Shown here: piece by piece, positions 24,476 to 36,299 of the stretch | Layout of the letters: every line of letters starts with the position of its first letter | Numbering within the stretch: position 1 is the stretch's first letter | NCBI GenBank assembly: GCA_036346205.1 | Contig: JARFJB010000003.1 | Location: 2,488,001-2,552,000 of the forward strand | Origin: Vesta saturnalis | Lineage: Eukaryota; Arthropoda; Insecta; Coleoptera; Lampyridae | Direction: 5' to 3' | Length of the DNA stretch: 64,000 bases | Notes under the pieces: model-generated | Told to the model about the DNA's origin: nothing | The model's input: only the letters and a program-made list of their open reading frames with translations | Databases searched by the model: none | Program-made: the position numbers and the translations under genes

Positions 24476-26223
24476 TACAGGGTGATCAAAATGTGACTTC
24501 CATCTTTTGTAAATTAAAACCACCAAAACTTAACTTTTTCAAATACAATGCCCAATATTTTCTTCCTTTAAAGGATACAGAATAAAATTCTGCATTGATT
24601 TGTATTAGCATTCCCTATACCTATCTTCAACAGTTTTTCAGTTATTCAGGTATTTCTAAAATCTCGTCCGAAATTTAGAAAAATTAATTCGTTTTCTCCA
24701 CGGCCGAAGCCTACTACAGATGCAGAAACCAATTACATTAATGTAGTTTATCAAAGCAAACAGAACTGTTAAATTTCGTCAACAAATAAGATGAGAATAA
24801 AACTAATATGCAAATAATAACTATTAATATTATTGAAAGTAAGAAAAACAATTCAAAATTTTATAAATGTTGTATGTGGCCTCCATTTTGTTGAAGACAA
24901 CCTAAAAGTCTTGCCTGAACTTCTTTCATGCAAGCTTTTTTGACGTGATGACGATTTAACTGGCGAAATGCCGTCGTTACTCTTAAGCCTAGGTCTTCTC
25001 TTGTGTGGACTGGAGTGGCGTATACTTGATTCTTGACTTCGCCCCACACGTAGAAGTCGAATGGAGTTAGATTGGGAGATCGGGGAGGCCACCGCCATGG
25101 TCCGTTTCGACCGATCCACTGATCACCAAACATAGTGGTGAGCTCTTGATCAACGTCACGCGATGAATGTGCAGGAGCTCCGTCCATTTGATACCAGTAG
25201 TATTGTAAAATATTGAGAGGCAGATTTTCTTAAAATTCAGAGACATCCGTTCTCAGAATCTCCAAATATTTTATACTTGTCAAATTTTCATCATAAATTT
25301 GAAAAGAGACACGACCATTCATTACAAGACAAAACACGTTAAAACTAAATTTGATTCTCGCTTGAAATGTGGGTTTTCCGACGCCCAATAGTGCCAATTA
25401 CGTCGATTAACAATTCCTTCTCTGGTAAATTTTGCTTCGTCCGTCCAAATTATTTTTCGTAAAAACAGCGGGTCTTTCTGAATTCTGATTAACATTTGCT
25501 CACAAAATTCCACTCGCTCGAAATTATCGCCTGGATGAAGTGCTTGAACCAAGGTAAACGAATAATCATGCATTTTATGCTTCTTTAAGGTGTATTGTAT
25601 GGAATAGTAAGACAGGCCCAAATCTTCTGCAGCAGATCGTATCGAGCCGTGGGGATAGTTATTAAAATATGCTAGGACATTAACTTCATTAGCTTCTTCG
25701 CCAGTAATAGGCTTTGATCGTGTTCTGGAAGCTTTCTCTGTTCCATACCGTAAAAAGATTGACTCTATTCGCTTAAATTTGTGCTTGTTCATTGGTGTTA
25801 AATGAGGATATCGGTCATTAAACAAACGGCAAGTTCTGCTAATAATCTTATCACATTCTCCATGAATATAAAATAAGTTCAAAATATCCCTGTTTGAATA
25901 CTTCCCATTTTCCATTTTGATAAACCGAACACAGAAACGCAACAAAAGGTATTGACAGTTACTAACAACAAACTTAGCTGTGGTTTCCATGGCTATCCAT
26001 GGAAAAATCAGGTAAATCGTTTTGAATTTCAGAAGAAATGAACAAATACCTCAATATGAGAAAAACTGTTGAAGATAGGTATAGGGAATGCTAATACAAA
26101 TCAATGCAGAATTTTATTCTGCATCCTTTAAAGGAAGAAAATATTGGGCATTGTATTTGAAAAAGTTAAGTTTTGATGGTTTTTATTTTCAAAAGATGGA
26201 AATCACATTTTGAACACCCTGTA
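24476..26223 (-). mobile_element. mariner-type element, DD41D spacing
   Basis: Inverted ends TACAGGGTGATCAAAATGTG and CACATTTTGAACACCCTGTA, with arms of about 180 bp (to ~24655 and from ~26041), flank a single minus-strand transposase gene. The TA at each end matches the family target duplication. Length about 1.75 kb. It lies exactly at the midpoint of the larger palindrome. Confidence 0.8.
24861..25915 (-). pseudogene. mariner/IS630-type transposase (DD41D), one frameshift and one stop
   Basis: The likely start is MENGKYSNRDILNLFYIHG at 25915, with about 25 extra upstream codons open. A helix-turn-helix (SAAEDLGLSYYSIQYTLKK) is followed by catalytic motifs IIWTDEAKF, YQMDGAPAHSS and WPPRSPNLTPFDFYVWG. 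The second Asp (MDGAPAH) and third Asp (PFDFY) are 42 residues apart, that is 41 between, the spacing of the DD41D group. A one-base loss in a T run near 25366 shifts the frame, and a stop lies near 25232. Otherwise the frame is complete to a C-terminus at 24861, so this copy was inactivated recently relative to its neighbours. Confidence 0.85.
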
Positions 26224-27250
26224 GATAATTCGGCAGTACCGGAAGCATCAGCGGAAAGCTTAAGGATACCCCTATGCATAACGTCAATATTACTTGCTTC
26301 GTACTAAAAATGTCATAGTGTTCAACCAATAATTTTCGAAAAAAAATTTAAATCTCAAAAACTATTAAATTTAAGTATAGGGAACATTGATAAAATTTCT
26401 ACTTAAATAGCGAGTACAATTCGAATATCCCATAAAAATGGTACGATTCCATTTAAAATAACAAAGTTGATGGCTACTTCCGGTATAACCGGAAGTGTAG
26501 TCATCATGACAATATTTTCCTTAAATAGAATATGAATCACTTAGTCCAGATACAAACTTTCAGAAATCAGCCATGGCTGGAACTCCTAATACTTCTAATG
26601 AATGGTTTCGACCAATCACCCTGTATAGAAAAAATAAAACCAAATTTATTTACATTAAGTACAAATTGTTTTTACAAAACTGGACCCACAAGTACCTATT
26701 TTAATGTATTGTTTTAAAAATTAAAGCGAAATTTACATTGCAAACTGTATTATAACAGATTCATGTGTTCTACCTACCTATATTATACCTACTCAATTAT
26801 TTTAAATATAAACTTTTTTTTCAGATTTTATTATTTTAATATCATCAATATTGTCACAAATTGGCTATTAAACTGTTTTTTAAATAAAATGGAAACATTT
26901 TACACTGGTAGATTTTAACAATAGCAGAAAAAATAAAACAAAATTTACATTTTACAAGTTTTTTTAATAAACTCAACTAATGTACAAAAATAGCAAATTT
27001 ACACTTTACATACTGTTTTGCACAAAATTAAAATGGATTTGTTTAAACAGTGGCAAACTTCATGCTCACTTATTCCAAAAATTAACACCAAATGCACGCT
27101 TGGTCAACTTTTCTTAATAAAATTCAGATTTTGTTATTTTAATTTTCCCAATTATATCACAAATTATTAACAAATTAGCAGATAAACGGTTTTTATACTG
27201 TTAGCTATTAATAAAAGCGAGATTTACGCTTACATAGAAAACAATTTCTG

Positions 27251-27717
27251 GTATGAAACAACACACAACCTTCCAACCTACAAAGTGAAAAATTAAAAGA
27301 AATGAAATAACTTTAATTTAACTTTTTTAGGATAACTCTTTTTGATACGTTGATAACAAAAATAGGCAACACTGTAAAAACAAAAACAATAATCCATGTC
27401 AGAATGACGTTTAAAACTTCATGTCAGATAGAGATTAATAGACATAAATACATGCTAACTTAAAATCAAATTCCAAAGCCGCCCGCTTCTGTAAGATATC
27501 ATTATAGAGCTCTGATTTATATGCACGAAAATTAGTTAAAATATGCGCATATATATGCATCATAAACAAAATATTTTTATACATTTATTTTTAAAATAAT
27601 ACATTTACAATACATATAAAACAATAATTATAATATTAATGACTAATGAGTTTAACTAATAGAATAATAAGACAATAACAGACAATAAAAATAATTAATT
27701 ATTTAGTTTATTGTTAT
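27251..27717. other. 3' flank of the hAT relic; no gene
   Basis: AT-rich, with no clear terminal inverted repeat for the adjacent hAT gene. Confidence 0.4.
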
Positions 27718-29170
27718 TTACATTACAAAACAGTTTATAATTATATATTTTTCTAAATTCTGCATAGTAAACGATTGCCTTCTATCGGAAAGTATATTCT
27801 TGCATATAGAAAAACTTCGCTCTACATCTACAGATGTAATGGGCGCATATTTTAAAACAGAAATGATTGCAGGATCTACATTACGTAGCACAAGAATGTT
27901 AAACCATTCATTTTTAATTAGAACACCACTAAGTTTTTGTTCAATGATATTTCCAATTTTTCCAGTAACTCCGCCAATCGATTTTTTGAGACTATTAACT
28001 AATTCAACTGACTCCGTCAAAGGCATTCCCAGTTTTTCTAAATTCAAAATTATTTCGACGATGGGGTTATAATTGGCTTTAATAAATGCTAACTGCTGTG
28101 GTAGTTCAGAATTCCGCAACACTTTTTTTGATTCCATAATTGCTGCTGAACTATCAGATAAATCTAATTTTAATTTTATTAACCAAGTACTCCACCTAGT
28201 AATAGCAGGTTGGGGGGGGGGCAGAGGTGTATTTGGTAATTTTTCTTTGTACAGTTGTACTCTCAGGGGCGCTTTTATAAACACTTTTTTAACATTACTA
28301 ATTAAAATATTTACAAGTGGAAATTGTATCCTTATTTCTTCCCCTACTCTATTAATCGCGTGGGCTAAACATGTTGTGTGAATTAAATTTTTATATAATA
28401 TTTTTAGGTTTTTTGCTGCTTTAATCATACACGTAGCTACATCCGATAACATTAATACGAATTTTTCGGAAGGAACGACTTCGGGAAGAAAAAAATTTGT
28501 TAAGCTGTCGTTTACAAATCTAGTTGCAGCTAATTAAATGACATGGGCTAGGATGTACCTCATCTAAGATCCCAAGCATTAGATTAACGATGGCACGCCC
28601 ACAAATATCGGTGGTTTCATCTACAATAAAATAAATATGGTTTTCACCTACACGGTTTCGTATTTTTTTCATTGTACTAATATAAACATCGTTAATATAT
28701 TTTTTTCTTAATGTACCTTCGTCTGGAATTGACATTTTACAGAATTTTTTCAAAAAAGATTTACAACTTTCGTTTCCTAACTTTGATAATGGTATGTTTG
28801 AATTAACAAGTGCCTGACACAGTTCTAAATTAAAAGCTTCCCTTCCATTATTTGTAGCACTTGCAACCACTGATTCCTTTAGGGATAGTTGTGTATCGCC
28901 TTTCTTCAATCTAACTTGATGTAAGGGAGTTATTTGAAATTTTTTTCCACAGGATATCTGTGAAAATTACAAGTAGTATCCACTTAAGATCTAGTAATTT
29001 AAAATAATAAAACGTGCAGGTAATTATTTTTAAAATCAAAAAACCACTACTGAAAATCTAATTAATAAAAAATACTACTTACTATTTTCCTGCATGTTTT
29101 ACAAAACACTTCTTCGCCATCGAGTATAAGCTCTGGAAAGTCCTTTATCCAAACCGAAACCAAACTATGT
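27718..29170 (-). pseudogene. hAT-family transposase with a spliced N-terminal zinc finger (CGGBP1-like type)
   Basis: A first exon (about 29170-29083) encodes FPELILDGEEVFCKTCRKI and ends at a GTAAGTAG donor (GT at 29082-29081). A TTTTCACAG acceptor ends at 28958. Joining in phase gives CKTC...SCGKKFQ followed by LHQVRLKKGD, the zinc-finger pattern of CGGBP1-like hAT proteins. The body contains IYFIVDETTDICGRAIVNLM and, after a one-base frameshift near 28530, LSDVATCMIKAAKNL, TRWSTWL and the C-terminal dimerisation block SVDVERSFSICKNILSDRRQ. The start codon region is also out of frame. No TIRs were found, so element limits are unknown. Confidence 0.75.
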
Positions 29171-30420
29171 ATTAATTTTTGCCATTATTTAAATCAACAA
29201 TCAAATAATCACCCTGCGCCGATTTTGTAGTTTAATACTTGCCACGTACTTTCCAATCAACGTTCACTACAGCACGGTCTTACAAATACAGCACTACTTA
29301 AATTTAAAATCTGAGTACCAACCACTTTTACACAGATCCTTTCCAAGTCAAATATTGCCGACAACTCAGGGATTAAGAATGGAACACCCCAAAAAGAAAT
29401 ATCGGCAAACAATCACAATAATAGTTAATTGCATTTAAAGCATGTAAATCTGCATTTACGAAAATCCCTTAATCCGCTTGAAATATTTCTGAGCAAGTTA
29501 GTCAAGATAACAATGGGAAGGAATGGGAATAATCTAGACATTTCCATAATCGATTATTTTATTACTATTTATTAGTAATCGAGATATTTTAATTATCGAT
29601 TAATATTAGTAGTTACTAATTAGTAGTTTGAAAATTTGTAAACTAAAGGATCATAAAAAAGGCTACTAAAGAAATGAAAATTTTTGAAACGAGCTTTTCC
29701 CCCGCAAAATTTTGCGGTAAACATATGATTTGAAATTATTTCTTTGAAAACAAAACTTAAAATGTTAGCGTCGAGTTCTAGACTAGACAAAAATTAAAAC
29801 CTTAAAATCAAATTCTGGCCCCGTTATTTCTTTCTACACAAATTTACCTTTATATAAAAAAAAAAAATCGGCGAAATCCGTCAAGCGGATGTCTCGCAAT
29901 CTGCGTGAACTAAATAACCCGATTATTTTAATATATTAGATTATATAATTTGATTTTCATTTCATTTGTTTGAGTAGGTTAAAAAAACATCTTTAAACTT
30001 TTGATATAAGCATTACGTATATTGCAATTGCTTATTAACATTTAAAGTATCCGGCCTATTCGCCCATTCATAGAAATAATCTCATTAAATTGCTGTTTGG
30101 AATTTGGATAACAAATGTAATTAGTCAAATGAACAATAATAGTAACTTATTGCCAATGGCCGTCAGAACAATAGTTAAATTTTTCAAAAGTTAGTTTATG
30201 TCAAAATATTACTTTCTTAAAGAGCATATTGATCATCAATTTGAAAAAAATATTTAAAGACGTTTTTGATTTATGGCAAATTTTTAATTTTGATTTCAAA
30301 ATTTCTACACCCTGTATCTCAGCAACTAAGCCCTTTAAGGGTTCATGTGCCTATATTAAAATTTATCGAGAGTTCTGTGGGGTAGATCGATGTCGGTCGA
30401 ACGTAGTAACACCCTGTATA
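29171..30420. other. No gene; AT-rich with reiterated ATCGATTA words and two transposon-end motifs
   Basis: 29550-29630 holds several ATCGATTA/TAGTAATCGA words. ACACCCTGTAT occurs near 30308 and again near 30411, both in the right-end orientation of Tc1/mariner-type repeats, about 100 bp apart. Confidence 0.4.
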
Positions 30421-31085
30421 AATAGCAATTATGGCACTCAATTATATCAAAAGCTGAAGCCAAATTTACACTTTACAAACTATTTTTTAATAAGAAAATG
30501 TAAACTTTTTGGGTTCTTTTAATGGTGTATATTTATTATGGAAACGTTTAGAGTTGTTTAACATAAATACAAATATGAACCTTTAAAAAACGCAAAACTC
30601 TAACTATTTAAATATTTTTTAATAAATTCTTATTTTCCATTTTATTCCTTCTAATAACTTTTAATGTAAATAGTTTCAGAGAATAGAGTCTAATTTACAC
30701 TTCTGGGACATTCATTATTAAGTTCTGGAATTAGTTAAATAGTTAAATAGGTTTTCCATTTTCACCAATTTACACTTTACAGACTATCTTTTTATTCAAT
30801 TATTTTTAATTACAAATGAAAATTGATTAAAAATTCAATCTATTTCAGATGCATTAAATTTTGTAGCTTTCAGTTGAAACAATGTACTTATACTACTATT
30901 CGAAATTGTTTATAATGGCTACATTTATTCTTCATTGTCTCAAAAACTAAAGCCGAGGTTACACATGGGAAACCTTTTTTTGAATCAGATGCCGACTTTT
31001 TCTGGATGAAGGAGTAGATGCTACTACGCTCATTTGTTTAAATGTTAAAATCAAATTTACACTTCGCATTGTTCTTTTTTATTAA

Positions 31086-33335
31086 CACTTTAGGACGGGC
31101 GGCCCTTTAATTGAGATGAGTACGGCTGCCGGGTCTCAGACTTAAACAAAACAAAGCATATGTACATAAAAAATATTGCTAAAAACGTAAACATATTTAT
31201 TTGTACAATAATTCATCGTTATTCCGATAATGCCCGAATAAAAACACAAAAATTATAAAAATTCATAGAAGAGCATTTTATAAGAATTCCTTTACATTTT
31301 TTGTAAAAAACACTTAAGGAAGTATTCATTATTTAAGCTTACTCCATTTTGGAATCCTCAGTGCACTGACTGCACCAAGCCACCAAATAAACAATTTTTT
31401 GACATTTTTGGCAGAAAACCTTGTTTGTTGAGTACTTTTGACAGACGTGACCTCTTCTTTTTGTCACTGAAGGAATTACCCAGCTTTCTCTTAAGCCTGA
31501 TGTACCGGCTACATCTTGCCTGCTGTCTCTAACAGCTGGAGGTGTATTCATTGCAAGACAACGCCGTTCGAGATATTCACGAGTTAGGGACAGACCAAGG
31601 TCTTTTAAATGTAATGTTCTAACCATATCATAAGTTTTATTGTTGCAAGCATAAATTAGCTGAGAACTGACACTAGCCATATTCATCACAGCATAAAAGA
31701 TGACCATTGGCCATCTTCTAGTATTTCTGGCGACGTTGTAGGTTGCTCGTAGCTTGTCTAGATTATCTACTTCTTCTTTCGTACGGTGGTAGCATGTAAT
31801 TATCTCTGGTTTTCTAGCTCTTCTGTAGTTTTATCAATGCTATCATGGTGGTGAAGACTAGATTTAAGGAAGACATTTTTATGTTTTTTGGTGTACACGA
31901 TACTATTGTATTATTCTTCTGAAATCCCAACACCGATCAATGTACAGGTCGAAGTCTTGTATTTATAAACTCTTATTTTTCTTGATGGTACCAACATAGG
32001 TTATTTCATGATCATCAAATAATTCGTTCACATGATTTATCCTTGTAAACCAATTATCGCATTATGTTGCAGGGATCATTATTTCTTTTATATGAGCCTT
32101 CAGGCTGTTGCCCAACATCTCTAGATTTAAGGCATATGATGCCGCTGAATCCACTAATGCAAAGATTTTACTTCCATAGCGATTGGGTTTTCTCGGAATA
32201 TATTGGATAAATGAACACCTCTGAACACCTCCAATTTTTCATCTATTGTTGTGTTTGCTCCACCTGTATATGCCTTCTTACAATTATCGACGAAAGTATC
32301 AAATAGATTTCTTATTGGTGGTAATTTATCGGTCTCTTTTCTTCCATCTCTTGTTGAAACATTATCAAATCTTATACATCTTAGTAAAAAGTGAAACTGA
32401 TCACGAGACATGTCTAACCAGAATCTCTCAATCCCCAGTCCATCTCTTTCCCAGAACTCCTTGGTATTTTGGCGACCACTTTCTAGAAGTCCAGCTAAAT
32501 ACAAAATTCCGAGAAACGCTTTGATTTCACAAATATCTGTTGGTTGGGCCTTTCATTCTCTCGTGAAATTTTCAACGATTGTAGAAATATAATGGTTCGT
32601 GTTTTCCACTATGGTGTTCGGTATTTCTTTAGTAAAAAAAAGAGACCAACATTCCAATGCAGTTTTTGGCTTCTTTGCATATTCTTTCACACCTGGCAAA
32701 CGAACTATAGTATTTTCCCTTCTGGTTTTCACTGTTTTAGTAGGGCGATACTTCATTCAACGAGTGCCATCTTTGCCAAAAAATGTAGGTACTCTTGGAA
32801 TCTTCTTTTTGGGGCTATCATCTTCATCTTTTTGATTATCACTGTCACATTCTTGCTCCGATTTGCTATCAGTATCTCGTGATTCTATCACTTCCTGTTC
32901 AGAGGCAATTTCATTTTCTGCGTCGTCAAATTCTTGATCTTCTGATTCTTCCCAAAGTTGGAGAAGCTGTTCTTCTTCATAGCTCATGTTATGGAAAATA
33001 ATTATTAAGTCATAAATTATAATTCATTATTGCCCTCTAGCTAATGAATTGATTTAAAATAAAATATAAAATAAACAATAACATCAACTTACCAAAAAAT
33101 CTGTGTATATGCTGTATCCGAAAAAAGTAACACGAATAGGGGCGTTGGGTCTCATATACTTTTCACTCGATAATTTCTTAAAGAAAAGACACCTACTCAC
33201 GATATTTGTTACACCAGTACTAAAGCCTAGGTTAGGAAGATAGATAGACGCTTAACCTGCCACGAAGATTTACCGAAAAACGCAGAAGAGGTTTTGTGCC
33301 GCCGAGTCTCACAGGCTGGCGCCCGTCCTGAAGGG
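31086..33335 (-). mobile_element. piggyBac-type element bounded by TTAA
   Basis: TTAA at 31082-31085 and 33336-33339 flank inverted ends CACTTTAGGACGGGCGGCC and, from the right, CCCTTCAGGACGGGCGCC. This is the exact layout of piggyBac insertions, at a length of 2250 bp. The internal minus-strand gene runs from near the right end toward the left end. Both TTAA copies are retained. Confidence 0.9.
31339..32987 (-). pseudogene. piggyBac transposase (PGBD-like), several frame breaks
   Basis: An acidic N-terminus (32987-32757, many Glu/Asp) leads to VPTFFGKDGTR. The next segment (32756-32553) has KKPKTALECWSLFFTKEI and STIVENFTRE. The core segment (32504-32154) includes LLESGRQNTKEFWERDGLG, then RFWLDMSRDQFHFLLRCIRF and TTIDEKLEVFRG, where the Asp corresponds to the first catalytic Asp. 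Remains of the second catalytic region follow (FALVDSAASYALNLEMLG) before stops. The last segment (31707-31339) ends in a Cys-rich zinc domain (CQKYSTNKVFCQKCQ...CSQC) typical of piggyBac C-termini. At least three frameshifts or stops make it inactive. Confidence 0.85.
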
Positions 33336-33700
33336 TTAAGAATACAGATTTTACGTTTTATGCCGTTATTTCAACAATAATGTATTTCAAAACGAGAAAG
33401 CTCTAATAAACATTTACGTTCACATTGACATTTATATTTACAATACTTTTTTTCTAAACTAAGATGTTTTCTCTCATACAACTTTTATATTCAACTGTTC
33501 CAAAACTTAAAGTCGAGTTTGCACCTTACAAACTGTATTTCACTAAATTCATGATTTTTGAAACAGGATCTTTTATTCTTAATTCTAAAAAAAGGTAACA
33601 TAGGTGTAAAAAAATTTTATTATGTTTGGCTTTAAAGCCAAGTTTACATTTTACAACCTGCCGTTTAAATTACTATAATTATGATGCATTCGTAATAAAA

Positions 33701-33836
33701 AATAGTGTATGATATGCGTACATAAGAAGCCTTTAAAGCCCTTGCGACGCCGTGTTTTGAAATATGTCGCGCGTGCTTTAAAGGCCCTCTTATACACTTA
33801 TATCATAATATACTATTATGTTTTTGCAACAATAAT
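33701..33836. other. Imperfect ~50 bp-stem hairpin
   Basis: AATAGTGTAT...GATAT...ATAAGA.GCCTTTAAAGC...GCGAC pairs with GTCGC...GCTTTAAAGGC..TCTTAT...ATATC...ATACTATT across a 15 nt loop around 33759-33773. The inner 11 bp GCCTTTAAAGC block is perfect. It is inserted in the satellite field. A small palindromic MITE or a pre-miRNA-like hairpin are both possible. Confidence 0.55.
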
Positions 33837-34058
33837 CTTTATATCCACATAAACAAATTTGATTATTTTTAGCTCTAAAGCGAAGTTTACGCTTTACAAA
33901 GTATTTTTTTTCTAATACACATTTATATTCAACTGTTCTCAAACTTAAAGGCAACTTTGCACCTTACTAACTGTATGTCACTAGATTGAGGAATTTTTGA
34001 TAATAATTTAATCCAAAATGGTAACATCGGTGTAAACATATTTTGATTATTACATTAT

Positions 34059-34372
34059 TATAAGTGTTTGTTATGAACGAATAAGTTCAAAGGTAAATAT
34101 GTAATTAAAAATTATTATTAATTTTATTAAATACATAAATAAAAAGTTTACCTCGAGTAGGATTTGAACCTACGACCTGTACTTTGCTAGAGTACCGCGC
34201 TAACCAACTACGCCATCAAGGTTCAAGCCCCAATCGATGTAAATTTTGTCTTTATGTATGTAGAACTGGTGTAAATTCTAAATATTAAATAAAGTACAGG
34301 TCGTAGGTTCAAATCCTACTCGAGGTAAATTTTTTATTTATGCATTTAATAAAATTAATAATAATTTTTAAT
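34059..34372 (-). mobile_element. tRNA-carrying inverted-repeat element, copy 3
   Basis: The left arm begins GTTTGTTATGAACGAATAAG and continues AAAGGTAAATATGTAATT. It leads to a full tRNA (minus), the conserved CAAGCCCCAATCGATG flank, and then an inverted 3' half of the same tRNA (34292-34326, plus) with inverted AT-rich arm sequence to about 34372. The outer part of the right arm is missing. It interrupts the 210 bp satellite between two B/A units. Confidence 0.7.
34149..34222 (-). tRNA. Intact-looking tRNA fold inside a MITE, anticodon AGC by position
   Basis: The minus strand gives a 73 nt body plus discriminator A. Acceptor ACCTTGA/TCGAGGT is fully paired with one T:G, D stem GCGT/GCGC, anticodon stem GTACT/AGTAC perfect around loop CTAGCAA, variable AGGTC, T stem GTAGG/CCTAC perfect with loop TTCAAAT. 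A box TGGCGTAGTTGG and B box GGTTCAAATCC are near or at consensus. The AGC anticodon would read Ala codons, but the G3:U70 identity pair of tRNA-Ala is absent and the body looks more like tRNA-Tyr. It is best regarded as a tRNA-derived repeat that could still be transcribed. Confidence 0.55.
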
Positions 34373-36299
34373 ATTTTGATTATGTTTGACTCTACATTTC
34401 ACAAATTGTTCAGATTTTTTTGCTCAAGTACAACTTAGATACTCTCTACTCTTACAAAACTTAAAGTTGAGTGTACACGTTACGAACTGTAATTCAATAA
34501 ATTAATTGTTTTTAAGACCTCTTTAAAATAGAAGCCTTTGTGTTCGTATTAATTTCATCCAAAATCGGTATAAATATAAATGTTAAGCACTAAAAGGCAA
34601 ATTTACATTTCGGAACGTGCTATTTTTTGTAAATTTATATTTTTTTGCTCAAATGCTTAAATAGTCTAAAGCTTAAAGTAGAGTTTACACCTTACTAACT
34701 GTACTTCACTTAATTGATGTTTGTTTATTTTTTAAATTAGAACTTTTTTGTTTGATTGCATTAAAATTAATCAAATTCATAAAATCAATGTGGATCATGT
34801 TTAGATGTAAAACCGAATTGACGTTTCAAAAAATGTTTTTGTTTTTACTTATAACGCAACTTATGCTTAACTGTTCCAGAACTTAGGTCAAGTTTACACA
34901 TTACTAACTATATTTCACTAAATTCAATTGTTTTTAATTAAGAATTTGGAAAAACAGGAACAGGAAAAATGGTTACAGCCTCATAACCTACTTTTATATG
35001 TTTACCTCTAAATCCAATTTTACATGTTACAAGCTGTTTTTTTTTTAACTAAATTCAGATTTTTTGCCCAAGTTCAACTGCTCAACTGTTCCAAACTTAA
35101 AGTCGCGGTTACCGCACTAAATTCAAATTTCTTTGTTCACGAATTATCTTGAAATAGCAGCTTGCTTAATGAGATCAAAAATGGTTACATCCTTATAACT
35201 TAGTTTGATTATGGTAAGATCTAAAGTCACGTTAACATTTCACAAACTGTTTTTTTTTTTTCAAAAATTAGATTTGTTTGCTACAATTCAACATTTATGC
35301 TCAAGTGTGCTAAAACTTAAAGCCAAATTTACATTTTGCAAACTGTACTTTACCAAATTCAAGTTTTTTATTCACAAATTTTTTAAAAATAGGAACTGCT
35401 TAAATATATTAAAAATGGTTACATCCACATAATCTAGTTCGCTTAGGTTAAGCACTCAAGACATGTATACATTTCACGAACTGTATTTTTGTTACTAAAT
35501 TTACATTTTTTGCTTAAAACTTGTTTTCCAATTGTAACTGACTGATTTCTTTTTGTTTATTAAGAATTTATTTCATATTAGAACTTTTATTTAATTGTGT
35601 CACAATTGGTTAAATTCATAAAGTCAAATTTACGTTTCACAAACTGCCTTTTATTTTAACTAAATTCTGATTTTGTTTGCTCAAATGCAACTTATGCCCA
35701 AATATAGGTGATAGAAACTTTATGTTTAATTGCATCAAAAATGGTTACATTTGATTATTTTTAGCTCTAAAGCCAGTTTTACATGTTATGAGCTGTTTTT
35801 TTAATTAATCGTTAAAATAGCAACTGTAGCGCCATGTTTAACATTTCACAGACTATTTTTTTTTATTAATTGAGAATCCAACATTTATACTTAACTTATG
35901 CCTAAGTGTTCCACAACCTAAAGTCAAGTCCTACAAACTGGATTTCATTACATTCATGTTTTTTTATTCAAGAATTTTTAAAGTTGGAACTTTTATGTTT
36001 AACTGCATCAGAAATGGTTATATCCAGGTAATTAAATATGATTATGTTTAACACTAAAGCCAAGTGTACACTTCATAAACTATTTTTTTTTTCTAAATTA
36101 AGATTTCTGACGCAACTTTTATATTGAATTATTGCCAAACTTAAGAATGGAGTTTGTACGTTATAAACTGTACTTTAAAGAATTCAAGATTACATTTTTT
36201 TAAAAATATGCTTTACTGTATCTAATATGATAACATCCGTATAATCAAATTTGTTTATGTTTGGTTCTAAAGTCAAATGTATATTTCACAATTTTTTTT

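Larger units (their letters stand above)
24051..26625. mobile_element. Palindromic MITE split at its centre by a mariner
   Basis: Ends read TACAGGGTAATTGGTCGAAA and TTTCGACCAATCACCCTGTA. Both outer arms (24051-24475 and 26224-26625) are reverse complements, including ACTTCCGGnTATACCGGAAGT blocks near 24180 and 26480. Removing the inner element leaves a hairpin with its tip at ...GAATTATC-TA-GATAATTC.... The host repeat itself has no gene. It sits inside the 23.4-27.2 kb tandem repeat at an ACGCTTA|TACAG junction. Confidence 0.8.
23440..27250. repeat. Decayed tandem repeat, 300-360 bp period, interrupted by the 24051-26625 element
   Basis: Recurring blocks are TTTTTTAAATAAAAnGGAAAC, GTTAnTTATTAATAAAAGCG followed by TTTACGCTTATACAG, AAAATTTACATTnTACAAnT, and GCGAAATTTACACTTTACAA. 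They appear in the same order around 23600-23830, 23980-24050, 26640-26760, 26880-27000 and 27190-27240. The TTTACACTTTACAAAC core is shared with the field at 30.4-36.3 kb, so both may derive from one ancestral satellite. Confidence 0.6.

Noticed and set aside
28073..28381. Plus-strand frames of 90-102 codons over the hAT gene
   Set aside because: They are antisense shadows of the minus-strand transposase, which carries the recognisable motifs.
29550..29640. ATCGATTA-rich block as the terminal repeat of the 27.7-29.2 kb hAT
   Set aside because: No inverted partner or 8 bp duplication was found on the other side of the gene.
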